A DNA stretch of 64,000 bases, taken from JBEKTW01 sp049515655. Its GTDB lineage: Bacteria > Bacteroidota > Ignavibacteria > UBA10030 > SZUA-254. The first letter of the stretch is position 1; each line of letters starts with the position of its first letter. The position numbers were made by a program, and so were the translations under genes. The notes under the pieces were generated by a model. It saw only the letters and a program-made list of their open reading frames with translations, had not been told where the DNA came from and made no database searches. The stretch spans positions 37,527 to 101,526 of the forward strand of contig JBEKTW010000013.1 in assembly GCA_049515655.1 (NCBI GenBank). The letters are read 5' to 3'. Shown here in pieces: positions 1 through 8,630 of this stretch.

Positions 1-262
1 ACTGGAACCGACCGAAGAAAACATGAAGTCCTGGAATAAGATAGCCGAGAAAGAAGGGCAGGATGTCTTTTATACGAAGATATTGACATGGGACAGGGTG
101 GCCCCGCTTGACCTTAGAGACATGCCCCAGCCACAGATCGCGCTTCCCAGCCTCGCAGAACGCCTTTCGCAGCCCCTGATTGATGCACTGATTCTGATTG
201 GACTTACGGCCCTGTTTTTTATCCTCTCGCTGTGGAAAGCCTTACGCTACAGAGTATTCTGA
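1..262 (+). CDS. ABC-2 type permease, C-terminal part (cut by window edge)
   Basis: The frame is open from base 2 to the stop at 260-262, so the start lies outside the window. About 86 residues are visible: a polar stretch, then one membrane helix near the end (IDALILIGLTALFFILSLW) and a short basic tail ending in LRYRVF. The three complete downstream genes end in the same way (a helix, then R-x-D-V), so this is most likely the C-terminus of a fourth paralogous permease of the NosY/DUF3526-like ABC-2 family. It lies 29 bp before the next permease, in one operon. The ATPase that should drive these permeases is not in the window and probably lies upstream. Family assignment rests on position and tail similarity. 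Confidence 0.6.
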   Translation, partial: LEPTEENMKSWNKIAEKEGQDVFYTKILTWDRVAPLDLRDMPQPQIALPSLAERLSQPLIDALILIGLTALFFILSLWKALRYRVF

Positions 263-291
263 AAGGTTAATATAAATAGGATGAAGACACC

Positions 292-1662
292 ATGTTCTGG
301 ACAATCGTAAATAGAGAGTTGATAGATCACATAATGAGTTTCCGTTTCTTCGCCGTTTTTGCTCTCACTATCCTGCTTATGTCCGCGGGCGTCATGGTTT
401 TTTCCGGAAATTACGAGAAGGCAGTTAGAGAGTACCCACGCTGGGTATCACCGCTGGTTGATGAGAACGGAAAAACGAATCTATTCTGGGTTCCTTGTAA
501 CGGCGGAGCCCGGATTCGCCGCGCTCCGTCACCGTTAGCCTTTTGCTCGGGAACAGGAGACAAAGAATTGCCAAACCAGGCGGCCATAGCAGTTCACGGT
601 CTTGCCGCAGTTGAGAGAACCTCCGAAATTGGAGAGATGCTTTACGGCTCTATCCCGATAGATTGGGCATTCGTGGTTTCTGTAGTATTGAGTTTTGCTG
701 CGGGACTTCTGACCTACAAGGGAATATCGGGAGAGCGGCGCGACGGGACGCTGACACTGACACTGTCCAATCCTCTTTCGAAAGCAACACTGCTTTTGGC
801 CAAATATTTCGCGGCAATCCTTGCACTTGCGATTGCATTTACGGCGGCGGCATGCTTCGGCATCATAACGTTAGAAGTGATGGGAAAAGTTCAGCTCACG
901 GGGGATGACTGGCTGAAGATCGGTCTCTTCGGACTGGCAAGTCTTGTGTACCTTTCCATATTCGTTCTAATCGGCCTCTTATGTTCCGTATTCACCCAGA
1001 GCCCCGTAATCTCGGCAGTCGCTTTTCTCTTCAGCTGGGCAATGCTGGTATTCGTCATTCCGAACCTCGGCGGAATTGTGACGGGATTGGTCGAAAATGC
1101 CAAAACTCCCTACGAGATAACCAAGATGTCCGAGAGCATCCGGGATAAATATCCTCTCAATCCGGGGATCAGCTTCGAGCGGGAGGCAGCCGTCAAACTT
1201 GAACGCGAGAAAGCCCGCGAGGATTTGTTGATCGAATACGTTCAATCCCTCACCAGGCAGGTTACTCTTGGGCAGGATATAACCCGGATATCACCGGCAT
1301 CAGCGTTTTCGTATGCGGCAGAGAACATATCCGGCGGGGGAACGCACCGATTGATGCGCTTCATAGATAACGTTGTACGCTACCGAGAGGGATTTCTGAC
1401 AGCGATGATCGCGGCCGACAAAGAAGACACGGCAAGCCAGCATCGCTACGTTCCATGGGCCTGCGGAGGAAGCAACTTCTCCCACCGCACGGTTGATCTT
1501 GGACAGGCAAAGGAGTTTCGCGACGTTCCTCCGTCATCCACAGAGGGACTGAAAGCGGCATTTTGGGATTTGTTTTTGCTCATTCTCTACAATATGGTAG
1601 CATTTGCGATCGCCTTTTGGCGTTTTGCCCGCCAGGACGTTGCTCCGACGCCGGGGGTGTAA
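292..1662 (+). CDS. ABC-2 type permease (DUF3526-like)
   Basis: This 456-residue inner-membrane protein is an ABC-2 type permease. One helix sits near residues 16-36, an extracytoplasmic loop runs to about 120, and a block of four or five helices follows at about 125-275, starting just before the ABC-2 signature-like stretch YKGISGERRDGTLTLTLS. A large soluble loop (about 280-425) carries the segment RISPASAFSYAAEN, which recurs as (V/L)SPTALFQYASEN and SPAALYDQA in the next two genes. A final helix lies near 430-448. Start ATG 292 has an AGGATG stretch upstream. Members of this family pair with a soluble ATPase and are annotated as NosY-like permeases. The substrate is unknown. Confidence 0.8.
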   Translation: MFWTIVNRELIDHIMSFRFFAVFALTILLMSAGVMVFSGNYEKAVREYPRWVSPLVDENGKTNLFWVPCNGGARIRRAPSPLAFCSGTGDKELPNQAAIAVHGLAAVERTSEIGEMLYGSIPIDWAFVVSVVLSFAAGLLTYKGISGERRDGTLTLTLSNPLSKATLLLAKYFAAILALAIAFTAAACFGIITLEVMGKVQLTGDDWLKIGLFGLASLVYLSIFVLIGLLCSVFTQSPVISAVAFLFSWAMLVFVIPNLGGIVTGLVENAKTPYEITKMSESIRDKYPLNPGISFEREAAVKLEREKAREDLLIEYVQSLTRQVTLGQDITRISPASAFSYAAENISGGGTHRLMRFIDNVVRYREGFLTAMIAADKEDTASQHRYVPWACGGSNFSHRTVDLGQAKEFRDVPPSSTEGLKAAFWDLFLLILYNMVAFAIAFWRFARQDVAPTPGV

Positions 1663-1889
1663 GGAGATAGGAAAAGTCAAGAAGCAAGAAGTCAGAAAAG
1701 CAAGTAGTTGAGATATGTCATGACATTTTTTAATTTTTCATTTTTCATTTTTCATTTTTCATTGATAGCTAATAGCCAAAGGCCAAAAGCCCGAGGCCAG
1801 AACCAAGAACTAATGACCAATGACCAATGACAAATGACAAATGACAAAGAACCAACAACAAGGAACTAACAACCAAGAATTAACAACCA
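1663..1889 (+). repeat. Heptanucleotide-type degenerate repeat tract (STRR-like), copy 1
   Basis: This gap between two permease genes contains no gene. From the stop codon it runs through an AAGTAGTTGAGAT-like block, a TTTTTCA microsatellite of about five units (about 1727-1763), an AAAGCC-type block, an AATGACC/AATGACA block, and an AACCAAC/AACTAAC block. The last three step with a period close to seven bases. The last repeat unit runs straight into the ATG of the next gene. The same succession recurs at 4633-4954, 6416-6712 and 16287-16550, and inverted near 52017-52112. Short tandem heptanucleotide repeats of this style are known from filamentous cyanobacteria (STRR). Calling these the same class is inference. 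Confidence 0.7.
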
Positions 1890-3227
1890 ATGATCTGGAC
1901 AATCGCCAAAAGAGAGTTTCTTGAATACATAAAGTCGATGAAATTCCTGATCGGGTTTTTGACCACCCTCGCGCTAATCATCATCAGCACTTTCATAAAT
2001 GCGGGTGACTACAGCCAACGAAAGCAGGATTACATCTCAGCGCAGGAGGAAATGAAATCGGATGTTTCCTATATCCGGGTTTACCGTCCGCCGGAAGTAT
2101 TCAGCACGCTTGTCCAGGGGAAGGACCGGAAGCTGGGAAATCGCCTCGAAATGACGTTCCTCCATCTCCCGCCAAGAACCACGGGATACATGGGCGAAGG
2201 GGCAAGTCAGCATCACCGGTACGTTGCGGGTTTTTCGGCTATCGACTATGCGTTCGTGGTCAGGATCATCCTGAGCCTGATGGTGATCTTCCTGATCTAT
2301 AATGCCGTCAACGGGGAAAAATCACAGGGCACATTACGGCTGATCTACGCGAATTCCATCCCCAGGCATGTGCTGCTGCTCGGTAAGTTTGTCGGCGGCT
2401 TGACGATCATCCTGCTCGTCCTGCTCATCGGCACGATCGTCTCGCTTCTCATCCTGATATTTAGTCCCGCAATCTCGCTGAGCAGTGCCGATTCGATCCG
2501 CTTCCTCTGTATTTTCAGCGTGTCAGCTCTCTACCTGACATGCTTCTGCACACTGAGTCTCTTTATCTCCGTGATCGTCGACCGTCCCTCGATAGCCCTG
2601 ACGATCCTCCTGCAGGTCTGGATCTTCCTCAGCATTATTTATCCCAACCTTGCCACCGTCGCAGCCGAAAACTGGTACAAACTTCCGAGCGACCAGGAAA
2701 TCATTCAGCAGAAACGAGCGGCATTCCAGAAATATGAAGATGAACTCGCCAGGAATGAAGCAGAATTCAACAAACAGATCATGAGCGGACAGTACGCTTC
2801 GGGCGACATTCTGCAGAAAAACGTCGAGCTGAAATCGAAAAAGGCCGAAGTCGAACACGGCGTCGATCTCGATTTCAGCAGGCAGTTGACCCGACAGCTT
2901 GAACTGGCGCAGACGCTTTCAATCCTTTCGCCGGCGGCACTCTACGACCAAGCAACGATCCGTTATGCACGAACCGGAATGGAGCAATTCGAGAAATTCA
3001 TGGATGCGGTCTCCCGCCAGTGGCAGGAGCATGTAGCTCTCGAAAAACTCCAAGCCCAGAACCCTGAGGAGGGGTACAAGAAGACACTTTCGGCCTTCGG
3101 CTTCGAATCCGAATCGATCTCCCGGAGCTTCGTTGCAACAGTTCCACAGATCATCATTCTCTTACTGTTCAGCGTGATCTTCTTCATGCTGGCATACTTG
3201 AGTTTTCTTAGAAAAGATGTGAGGTGA
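1890..3227 (+). CDS. ABC-2 type permease (DUF3526-like), second complete copy
   Basis: This 445-residue paralogue has the same plan as its neighbours: one N-terminal helix (about 17-37), an extracytoplasmic loop with several prolines, a helix block at about 125-270 beginning after residues YAFVVRIILSLMV, a charged soluble loop rich in Lys and Glu (about 275-415) with the shared motif LSPAALYDQA, and a last helix before the tail FLRKDVR. There is no Shine-Dalgarno: the repeat tract at 1663-1889 ends exactly at the ATG, so translation presumably relies on an A-rich leader, as is common in Bacteroidota. It is separated from the next permease by only 4 bp. It probably forms a heteromeric or alternative channel partner with its paralogues. 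Confidence 0.8.
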   Translation: MIWTIAKREFLEYIKSMKFLIGFLTTLALIIISTFINAGDYSQRKQDYISAQEEMKSDVSYIRVYRPPEVFSTLVQGKDRKLGNRLEMTFLHLPPRTTGYMGEGASQHHRYVAGFSAIDYAFVVRIILSLMVIFLIYNAVNGEKSQGTLRLIYANSIPRHVLLLGKFVGGLTIILLVLLIGTIVSLLILIFSPAISLSSADSIRFLCIFSVSALYLTCFCTLSLFISVIVDRPSIALTILLQVWIFLSIIYPNLATVAAENWYKLPSDQEIIQQKRAAFQKYEDELARNEAEFNKQIMSGQYASGDILQKNVELKSKKAEVEHGVDLDFSRQLTRQLELAQTLSILSPAALYDQATIRYARTGMEQFEKFMDAVSRQWQEHVALEKLQAQNPEEGYKKTLSAFGFESESISRSFVATVPQIIILLLFSVIFFMLAYLSFLRKDVR

Positions 3228-3231
3228 CGCC

Positions 3232-4632
3232 ATGGCGACCATCATCAAAAGAGAGCTCCTCGATCATCTGCAGAGCATTCAATTCAACGTGCTGCTGGGG
3301 GTCACCATCATCCTCTTCGCCGCCAACGGCCTTATTTTTTCAAAACGATGCAACCAGCAAATGACCTGGTATTCACAAAACGTCACGACGGCGCAGCAGC
3401 ATCCCAGCACTCAGTCAACCGAGCTTTACGTACGCCCTGGTTCGCTCATTTTTGTATCGGAAGGCGGAGACAAGTACAGTCCCTCCGCATACAAGCTCGA
3501 ACCGAAAGGAGAATTAACCTCTTTACCCAATGAACCGCGTAATTACAAAATGCCCGAGTTCCCTGAACTGGATTGGTCGTTCATCATCAAGATCCTGTTC
3601 AGCCTCTACGTGCTGCTTCTCGGGTACGACACAATCTCAGGGGAGAAAGAATTGGGAACACTGCGTCAGGTTCTTTCCCAGCCGCTCGGACGCTTTAAAC
3701 TGCTGATTGCAAAATACACTGCCATCATGCTGACGGTGATGGTTCCCTTTATCATCGGCATGCTGATCAGCCTCGTCATTGTCGGGATATCCATTCCGTC
3801 GATATTCACCATCGGCAACCTCACACGGATACTCATGGAGTTTTTCCTTGCGCTCATGTACCTATCGATCTTTGCTTTCTTAAGTCTGCTGGTCTCATCC
3901 CTCATCCACCAGTCTTCACTCGTGCTTCTGACGCTACTCGTGGTCTGGGCGCTTTTCGCAATCATCCTGCCCAATGTATCCGGCATCCTGGCGGAGAAAT
4001 TCTCCGGCGTACCCAGCGAATACAACACGGCAAAGCAACTCGGGCCGATAATCAGGCAGCACGTGTGGGCAAAGATCGGGAAGATCGGGAAAAGAGTGGA
4101 CAGCGGTGAGTTGAAAACCGAGGAGGAGGTCAGGCGTGAGACGGATCAGGCGTTCAATGAAGGACAGGAAGACCTGACCAGATACTATAATTCGTATTAC
4201 CAAATCATGAAACAGCGTACAGCGCTCGCGCATGATTTGTCCCGGGTGTCCCCCACCGCTCTGTTCCAGTATGCCTCCGAAAACCTCGCCGAAACAGGCG
4301 TAAACCGCGAAGAACAATTCGTCGCAGATGCAAAGGAGTATTCCACGACGTACGATCAATATATTTTGAAGAAGGTCGGTAAACTAGTGCCGGTATCACG
4401 CTGGTCGTTCGGAACAAATATGACCATTAATGGCAAACCGACCATGATAAGGTCACCATACCCCGAAGACTATAAGGGAGATAAATCCGATTTCCCACAA
4501 TTCACGGAAAGTCAGCCCTCCATAACGACCAACCTGCAGAACGCGATGGTGGACTTGATCGGTTTGATACTCTGGAATTTTGTTCTGGCAGTGTTCGCAT
4601 TCCGGGCGGTATTAAGGACGGACGTAAGATGA
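3232..4632 (+). CDS. ABC-2 type permease (DUF3526-like), third complete copy
   Basis: This 466-residue paralogue has one N-terminal helix (about 20-38), an extracytoplasmic loop, then helices from about residue 112 starting with WSFIIKILFSLYVLLLGYD and the shared stretch ISGEKELGTLRQVLSQP, which corresponds to GERRDGTLTLTLS in the first complete copy. The soluble loop at about 265-430 carries VSPTALFQYASEN. The tail ends VLRTDVR. An AGGTGA stretch precedes the ATG by 5 bases and the gene follows its neighbour by 4 bp, so the two are co-transcribed. Three to four divergent paralogues in a row suggest a multi-subunit exporter rather than one homodimeric pump. That is inference. Confidence 0.8.
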   Translation: MATIIKRELLDHLQSIQFNVLLGVTIILFAANGLIFSKRCNQQMTWYSQNVTTAQQHPSTQSTELYVRPGSLIFVSEGGDKYSPSAYKLEPKGELTSLPNEPRNYKMPEFPELDWSFIIKILFSLYVLLLGYDTISGEKELGTLRQVLSQPLGRFKLLIAKYTAIMLTVMVPFIIGMLISLVIVGISIPSIFTIGNLTRILMEFFLALMYLSIFAFLSLLVSSLIHQSSLVLLTLLVVWALFAIILPNVSGILAEKFSGVPSEYNTAKQLGPIIRQHVWAKIGKIGKRVDSGELKTEEEVRRETDQAFNEGQEDLTRYYNSYYQIMKQRTALAHDLSRVSPTALFQYASENLAETGVNREEQFVADAKEYSTTYDQYILKKVGKLVPVSRWSFGTNMTINGKPTMIRSPYPEDYKGDKSDFPQFTESQPSITTNLQNAMVDLIGLILWNFVLAVFAFRAVLRTDVR

Positions 4633-4954
4633 GATATCAGAACCCAGAATACAGAAGTCAGAAGACAGAAAGGAAGTAGTTGAGATGATGAGATTTTGAG
4701 TAGGTGAGATGGTAAGAACGGGAGAGGGTGAAACGGTGAATGGGTGAGATTTTGAGATGATGAGATAGACGGGTAATGACATTGCTGAGATTGTGAGACG
4801 AAGAAGCCAAAAGCCAATAGCTAAAAGCCAACAGCCCCAGGCCAAAACAAGGGACTAATGACCAATGACTAATGACCAGTTACCAATGACCAATGACAAC
4901 GAACTGTCAACTAATAACCACGAACTAAGAACCAACAACCACGAACTGACAACT
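4633..4954 (+). repeat. Heptanucleotide-type degenerate repeat tract, copy 2
   Basis: This is a non-coding gap with the same block order as 1663-1889: GAAGTAGTTGAGATGATGAGAT-like, GGTGAAACGGTGA-like, AAAAGCCAATAGC-like heptads, AATGACC heptads, then AACCAAC/ACGAACT heptads. An in-frame ATG at 4865 inside the AATGACC block would add 30 residues made only of repeated TND, NNHEL and TN units to the next protein. That extension is treated here as repeat, not protein. Confidence 0.7.
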
Positions 4955-6415
4955 ATGTATCGAATAATTGCAATCATACTGTTACTCTGGACCGGATTTG
5001 CCTCCAGCCAGATGCTGTACAATCCCAACGACGAGCGGTTCAAATCCCTCTACCTGGAGAAAGTTCTGACTGATTACAGATTCCAGAAGGGGGAATTCGA
5101 GCGTCAGAAAATGCTCCACGACAAAGGCCTTATATCGGAAAAGGAGTTCAGCGAGTCGGAGGCAAACTTCAAGAACGCCCAGGTCACGTACCAGCAGGCT
5201 GTCCTCTCGCTCGCGTTCGAGCAGCCGCATATCACGATTGAAAAAGCGATCAAATACCAGGCGAGAGACGGAAAGAAAAGAGTCAAACTGACACTCATCA
5301 ACACAACCGGCGGCCTGATCGAAGGAAAGAAGGTCGAGCTGGAAGACATTCAGGGAATCCGCGTAGACCAGATATCGAACGTGTACGTCTCACTGCTGGA
5401 TGCCCAGCATGCGATTATCAGTCAACCGTACGAGATTAAAATCGTTGCCATGCAGCAGAACGAGCCGATTGACGTCGACTTCTTTCTCCTCCAGGACCTC
5501 GACAACGTCACTGTGCGATGCGTCTACGGCGACAAGTCCGAGGAGAAGACAATTTTTCTGCAGAAAGACGTGAGCGCCAACCGGGTGCTTCTCACATCGG
5601 CAGAGTTCTCTCAGGAAGCGGACCTCGGCACGCGCGCGACTTACGACCTGACGCTGGAGCTTTTTTCGAGCATGGACAACGTCTACAAGTTCGCCGTGCT
5701 GAATCTTCCCCATCAGATCTCTTCCGATTTTCTCGATGCGACGACGAATGCGCGACTTTCGCAGGTGAAGTTTTCCCAGGATGTCAACACGCGCAAGGTT
5801 TCACTGGCCATCTATCTGCCCGACCGGTATGACAGCAGCACGGTTGTAATCGATCGGCCGATGAAGTTTTTTGCCGCCGTCGTCCCCCAGTCCGAAGCCG
5901 ACAAGATATCCGAAAGGATGTACACCGCCGACGAGCTTGACCGGATGAACATCAGCTACCTCCGTCTCGAGCTGGTGCCGCGCGGCGTCGGACGCATCCA
6001 GGTCAGGGCGACAAATTTTTACCAGGAAATCAAGCCGGGCGAAAAAGTCCAGATGAATTTGACGATTTATAATGACGGCACCCGGCGGCTGGACAATATC
6101 AAGGTGACCGCGGATGTGCCGTTGAATTGGACCGCCGCCATTACCCCCGACCTGCTCTCGAGCCTGTCCCCCGGCAAGGAGGGAGCGGTCGCCGTTTCCA
6201 TTGTTCCCCCGGCGGACGTCAACGTCGGCGACTACGAAGTGACTATCAAGACAGAATCATTCGCGAGCAACCGGAAGGTTGACAGCGAAGACAAAAAGAT
6301 CCGCATTCACATCGCCTCCAGCACCAACATCCTCGGAACCGCAATACTCATTCTCTTGCTTGTCGGCGTATTGGTGGGAGTGGTCGTGTTTGGAGTGAAG
6401 TTGAGTCGGAAGTGA
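4955..6415 (+). CDS. Membrane-anchored NEW3-domain protein with adaptor-like helical hairpin
   Basis: This 486-residue exported protein begins at ATG 4955, directly before a signal peptide (MYRIIAIILLLWTGFASS). An upstream in-frame ATG at 4865 lies in repeat DNA and is rejected. Residues about 30-75 form a charged coiled hairpin with the tip LHDKGLISEKEF, which resembles the tip of HlyD/MacA adaptor hairpins (compare LYAKGLIPDNDF in the adaptor at 38212). The middle is beta-rich. Residues about 365-455 match the NEW3/alpha-galactosidase-associated fold (NLTIYNDGTRRLDNIKV). A C-terminal helix (about 460-482) and the tail KLSRK anchor it, which places most of the protein outside the cytoplasm. 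It follows three ABC-2 permeases in the same direction, so an accessory role in that exporter is likely. No enzymatic motif was seen. Confidence 0.7.
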   Translation: MYRIIAIILLLWTGFASSQMLYNPNDERFKSLYLEKVLTDYRFQKGEFERQKMLHDKGLISEKEFSESEANFKNAQVTYQQAVLSLAFEQPHITIEKAIKYQARDGKKRVKLTLINTTGGLIEGKKVELEDIQGIRVDQISNVYVSLLDAQHAIISQPYEIKIVAMQQNEPIDVDFFLLQDLDNVTVRCVYGDKSEEKTIFLQKDVSANRVLLTSAEFSQEADLGTRATYDLTLELFSSMDNVYKFAVLNLPHQISSDFLDATTNARLSQVKFSQDVNTRKVSLAIYLPDRYDSSTVVIDRPMKFFAAVVPQSEADKISERMYTADELDRMNISYLRLELVPRGVGRIQVRATNFYQEIKPGEKVQMNLTIYNDGTRRLDNIKVTADVPLNWTAAITPDLLSSLSPGKEGAVAVSIVPPADVNVGDYEVTIKTESFASNRKVDSEDKKIRIHIASSTNILGTAILILLLVGVLVGVVVFGVKLSRK

Positions 6416-6720
6416 GTTGGGAAGGCAGAAGACAGAATTCAGAAGGCAGAAAAGGAAGTAGTTGAGATAATAAGACTATGAGAGGGAGAAACGGTGAGTG
6501 GGAGAGAGGGTGAAAGTATGAGATGATGAGATTGTGAGACGCAACAAGCCAAAAGCTAAAAGCCAATAGCTAAAGGCCAGAAGCCCGAGGCCAGAAGTAA
6601 GAACAAATGACAAAGAACCAATGACAAATGACTAATGATCAATGATTAATGACAAATGACGAAGAACCAATAACAAGGAACCAACAACCACGAACTGACA
6701 ACAAAGAATAAATAACTCAG
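6416..6720 (+). repeat. Heptanucleotide-type degenerate repeat tract, copy 3
   Basis: This tract follows the NEW3 gene stop and repeats the same block order (AAGGAAGTAGTTGAGAT, GGGAGAAACGGTGA, AGACGCAACAAGCC, AAGCCAATAGC heptads, AATGAC heptads, AACCAACAACC heptads). It fades near 6712. The 80 bp that follow (6721-6800) show no gene or clear hairpin. The part just after the stop resembles 16287-16440. Confidence 0.7.
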
Positions 6721-6800
6721 ATGCCGGATTTGTGGATCAATCCTCCAGCAAGTCTTCCAACCCGTCGCTAAGCAAATACTCTCCCTTGTAAAACAGCTTG

Positions 6801-7166
6801 TTATTTCTGAGGTTTTGAGCGGCGGTTATATCGTGCGGATTTGAATCCCAGGATCGTGAGCGCAGTTACTGCAGCCAGGCCCGCACCCCAGTTCAGCGAG
6901 TGGCTGAGAAGGTCATTAACCGTATCTTGGTTCGGTAACAATTGGGGGGTTATACGCCAAAGCAAAGCTAACCATGTGCCAAGAGCAAGCAACGATATAC
7001 CTATCACTATGAACAGCCAGGACTCAAGCATCCGAAGTTTAGGCTTCGGCTCCGGCATGGTTTTCCCCATCCGCTGGTATTCAAGGGACTCACAAAAGGT
7101 ATGCCTTCGCTCCTGGCGCTCGAATACGAACAAAACAAGAACTGCAATGAGATAGAGAATGATCAT
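6801..7166 (-). CDS. Small membrane protein, unknown function
   Basis: This 121-residue protein has three likely helices: the very N-terminus (MIILYLIAVLVLFVF), about 48-68 (LFIVIGISLLALGTWLALLW) and about 90-108 (AGLAAVTALTILGF), with a charged segment between the first two (ERQERRHTF...PKPKLRMLE). No known domain was recognised. It lies 7 bp downstream of the 120-residue membrane protein at 7174-7536 and is divergent from the ECF sigma gene. Small multi-helix proteins like this often accompany ECF sigma factors in Bacteroidota, so a role in the same stress circuit is possible but unproven. Confidence 0.55.
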   Translation of the reverse strand: MIILYLIAVLVLFVFERQERRHTFCESLEYQRMGKTMPEPKPKLRMLESWLFIVIGISLLALGTWLALLWRITPQLLPNQDTVNDLLSHSLNWGAGLAAVTALTILGFKSARYNRRSKPQK

Positions 7167-7173
7167 GTGGTTG

Positions 7174-7536
7174 CTATAGTTTGTGGGTGGTTCGGTAAGT
7201 CTTAATGTCTCTTCTTACGATTAACATCACCAAGATCAGCAGCACGGTCAAAATCAGCAGTACGATAAGGGCCGCCGGCCAAATAAAAAATGGGTAACTG
7301 GGAATGCCTCGTTTGACACCGATGACTGTGAACAGGTAGATCATTCCCAGAAGCAGCATAGTTGGGATGCTGTATGTCATGATTCCCGCGAGCACAGATC
7401 CTTGAGCGCGCTCGGGTGGTTTAATATCTCGTTTCAGGAGATCCATTCTCTCTTTATGTGCTCGCTCCCGCCGGTGATATTCGAAGGCCGCGTATACGAT
7501 AATGAGAGCCGGCAGCATGAAATCGTTGTAGTTCAT
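7174..7536 (-). CDS. Small membrane protein (DUF6249-like), unknown function
   Basis: The chosen start at 7536 (MNYNDFMLPALII) gives 120 residues and has GGAAGGG 8 bases upstream. A longer frame reaches 7572 but lacks a ribosome site. A first helix at residues 3-17 is followed by a charged juxtamembrane segment (YHRRERAHKERMDLLKR), then two helices at about 42-67 and 76-105 and a basic tail. This helix, then YHR-x-ER-x-H-x-ERM, then two helices layout is typical of DUF6249-type proteins found next to ECF sigma factors. Function is unknown. It is the first gene of a two-gene unit divergent from the sigma factor. Confidence 0.6.
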   Translation of the reverse strand: MNYNDFMLPALIIVYAAFEYHRRERAHKERMDLLKRDIKPPERAQGSVLAGIMTYSIPTMLLLGMIYLFTVIGVKRGIPSYPFFIWPAALIVLLILTVLLILVMLIVRRDIKTYRTTHKL

Positions 7537-7585
7537 GATTTTTTCCCTTCCTCTTTCTATGGAGTTAGACAAGGGTTGATCCGGT

Positions 7586-7605
7586 TTTCTTTCATTTGAA
7601 AGAAA
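7586..7605. promoter_or_regulatory. Inverted repeat in the divergent promoter region
   Basis: A perfect 8-bp inverted repeat (TTTCTTTC, loop ATTT, GAAAGAAA) lies between the divergent starts at 7536 and 7690. It could be an operator for either unit or a leader hairpin. No partner copy was seen elsewhere in the window. Confidence 0.3.
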
Positions 7606-7689
7606 GCGTGTCCGGACGATGTCTAAGAGAGTGGGATCCTTGCTTCAAATTGGTCAAATGGCTATTATGCACGGGAAAGGAACACGTCG

Positions 7690-8199
7690 TTGCAGCAGCC
7701 CGTATCCGGTTTTAATCAAATAATGAGGGAGTATGCAGCACGTGTCTATAACCACGCGCACCGCATGCTGGGCTCTCGCGAGGATGCCGAAGAAGCAGTG
7801 CAGGATGTTTTCCGGAAAGTACATGCCGGCCTGTCTGAATTTCGCGGTGACGCCAAACTTTCCACCTGGATATGGAGAATCACCACAAATGTTTGTCTCA
7901 CCCGTCTGTCGAAGAAACGCATGGACGCTGTGCCTGTCGAGGATGGGTTGGTGGATGAAAGTCGCGCCGGGAATCCCGAACGTATCCTGATGGAGCAGGA
8001 GGAACATGAACGGCTCGCCGGATTGATCGCGGTTCTCGATCCGCATGAGGCGTCTGCGATAAATTTATTTTACTACGAAGAGATGAAATACGATGAGATA
8101 TCAGAGATTCTCGGGATCCCGCCCGGTTCGGTGGCGACTGCGCTCCACCGCGGTAGAGAAAAACTGCGGATGTTGTGTCTGAAACAGAAAGAAAGATGA
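7690..8199 (+). CDS. ECF-family RNA polymerase sigma factor
   Basis: This 169-residue sigma-70 family member has region 2 at about residues 10-75 (YNHAHRMLGSREDAEEAVQDVFRKV, then TWIWRITTNVCL) and region 4 at about 112-162 (DEISEILGIPPGSVATALHRGREKL), with no region 3, which is the ECF layout. Start is TTG 7690, with GGAAAGGA about 8 bases upstream. The first in-frame ATG is residue 12 and would cut into region 2. The stop overlaps the start of the anti-sigma gene, so the two are translationally coupled. It probably directs transcription of its own operon and perhaps of the large secreted protein at 9100. The target regulon cannot be read from this window. Confidence 0.9.
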   Translation: MQQPVSGFNQIMREYAARVYNHAHRMLGSREDAEEAVQDVFRKVHAGLSEFRGDAKLSTWIWRITTNVCLTRLSKKRMDAVPVEDGLVDESRAGNPERILMEQEEHERLAGLIAVLDPHEASAINLFYYEEMKYDEISEILGIPPGSVATALHRGREKLRMLCLKQKER

Positions 8200-8630
8200 C
8201 AATGAACTGTGAAAAATATCGCGAAGAGTTGAATCGTTACCTGGATACCGGCTTGGCCGGACGCTCTCATGATGCAATGCTGGAACACACACGTTCCTGC
8301 GAACAATGCCAGGAATATAGCTCGTCTCTGCTCGATCTGCACACAAAACTGTTGTCTCTACCCAGGGAACAACCCTCGGCGACATTTCTTCGGGAACTCA
8401 GCTCCATCGAGCAGATTCATGTAAAATCACAGCGTGCCGTTGACTGGAAATCGGAGATACGGCATGCGCTTGTGCTCCTTGCTCCGGTTCCGGTGGTTAT
8501 TCTTTTTCACCTGTTCTTGGCCGGCCGGGCCGAAATTCTGGAATTCATTATTTTGACGGCCGGGCTCGCTTGGGTGTTCGCCGGTATCCTGAAACCCCTT
8601 TTCTTCAGCCGGATCGGGCAAGGGACATAG
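8196..8630 (+). CDS. Anti-sigma factor with zinc-binding (zf-HC2) domain
   Basis: This 144-residue membrane protein has N-terminal MNCEKY followed by H-x3-C-x2-C (HTRSCEQC, about residues 29-36), the zinc anti-sigma signature that binds ECF sigma factors. Two closely spaced helices (about 91-107 and 112-130) anchor it. Start ATG 8196 overlaps the sigma stop as ATGA, with AGAAAG upstream. An ATG two codons later is an alternative. The C-terminal third and 180 bp of DNA after the stop are duplicated at 14655-14970, where the rest of the gene is missing. It presumably holds the sigma factor at 7690 inactive at the membrane until an envelope signal arrives. Confidence 0.85.
   Translation: MTMNCEKYREELNRYLDTGLAGRSHDAMLEHTRSCEQCQEYSSSLLDLHTKLLSLPREQPSATFLRELSSIEQIHVKSQRAVDWKSEIRHALVLLAPVPVVILFHLFLAGRAEILEFIILTAGLAWVFAGILKPLFFSRIGQGT

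Noticed and set aside
1727..1763. CRISPR-like or phase-variation repeat (TTTTTCA units)
   Set aside because: No spacers exist, and the run is a short microsatellite inside a larger degenerate tract and outside any reading frame.
4865..4954. N-terminal extension of the NEW3 protein from ATG 4865
   Set aside because: The 30 added residues are translated heptanucleotide repeat and precede a normal signal peptide at 4955.
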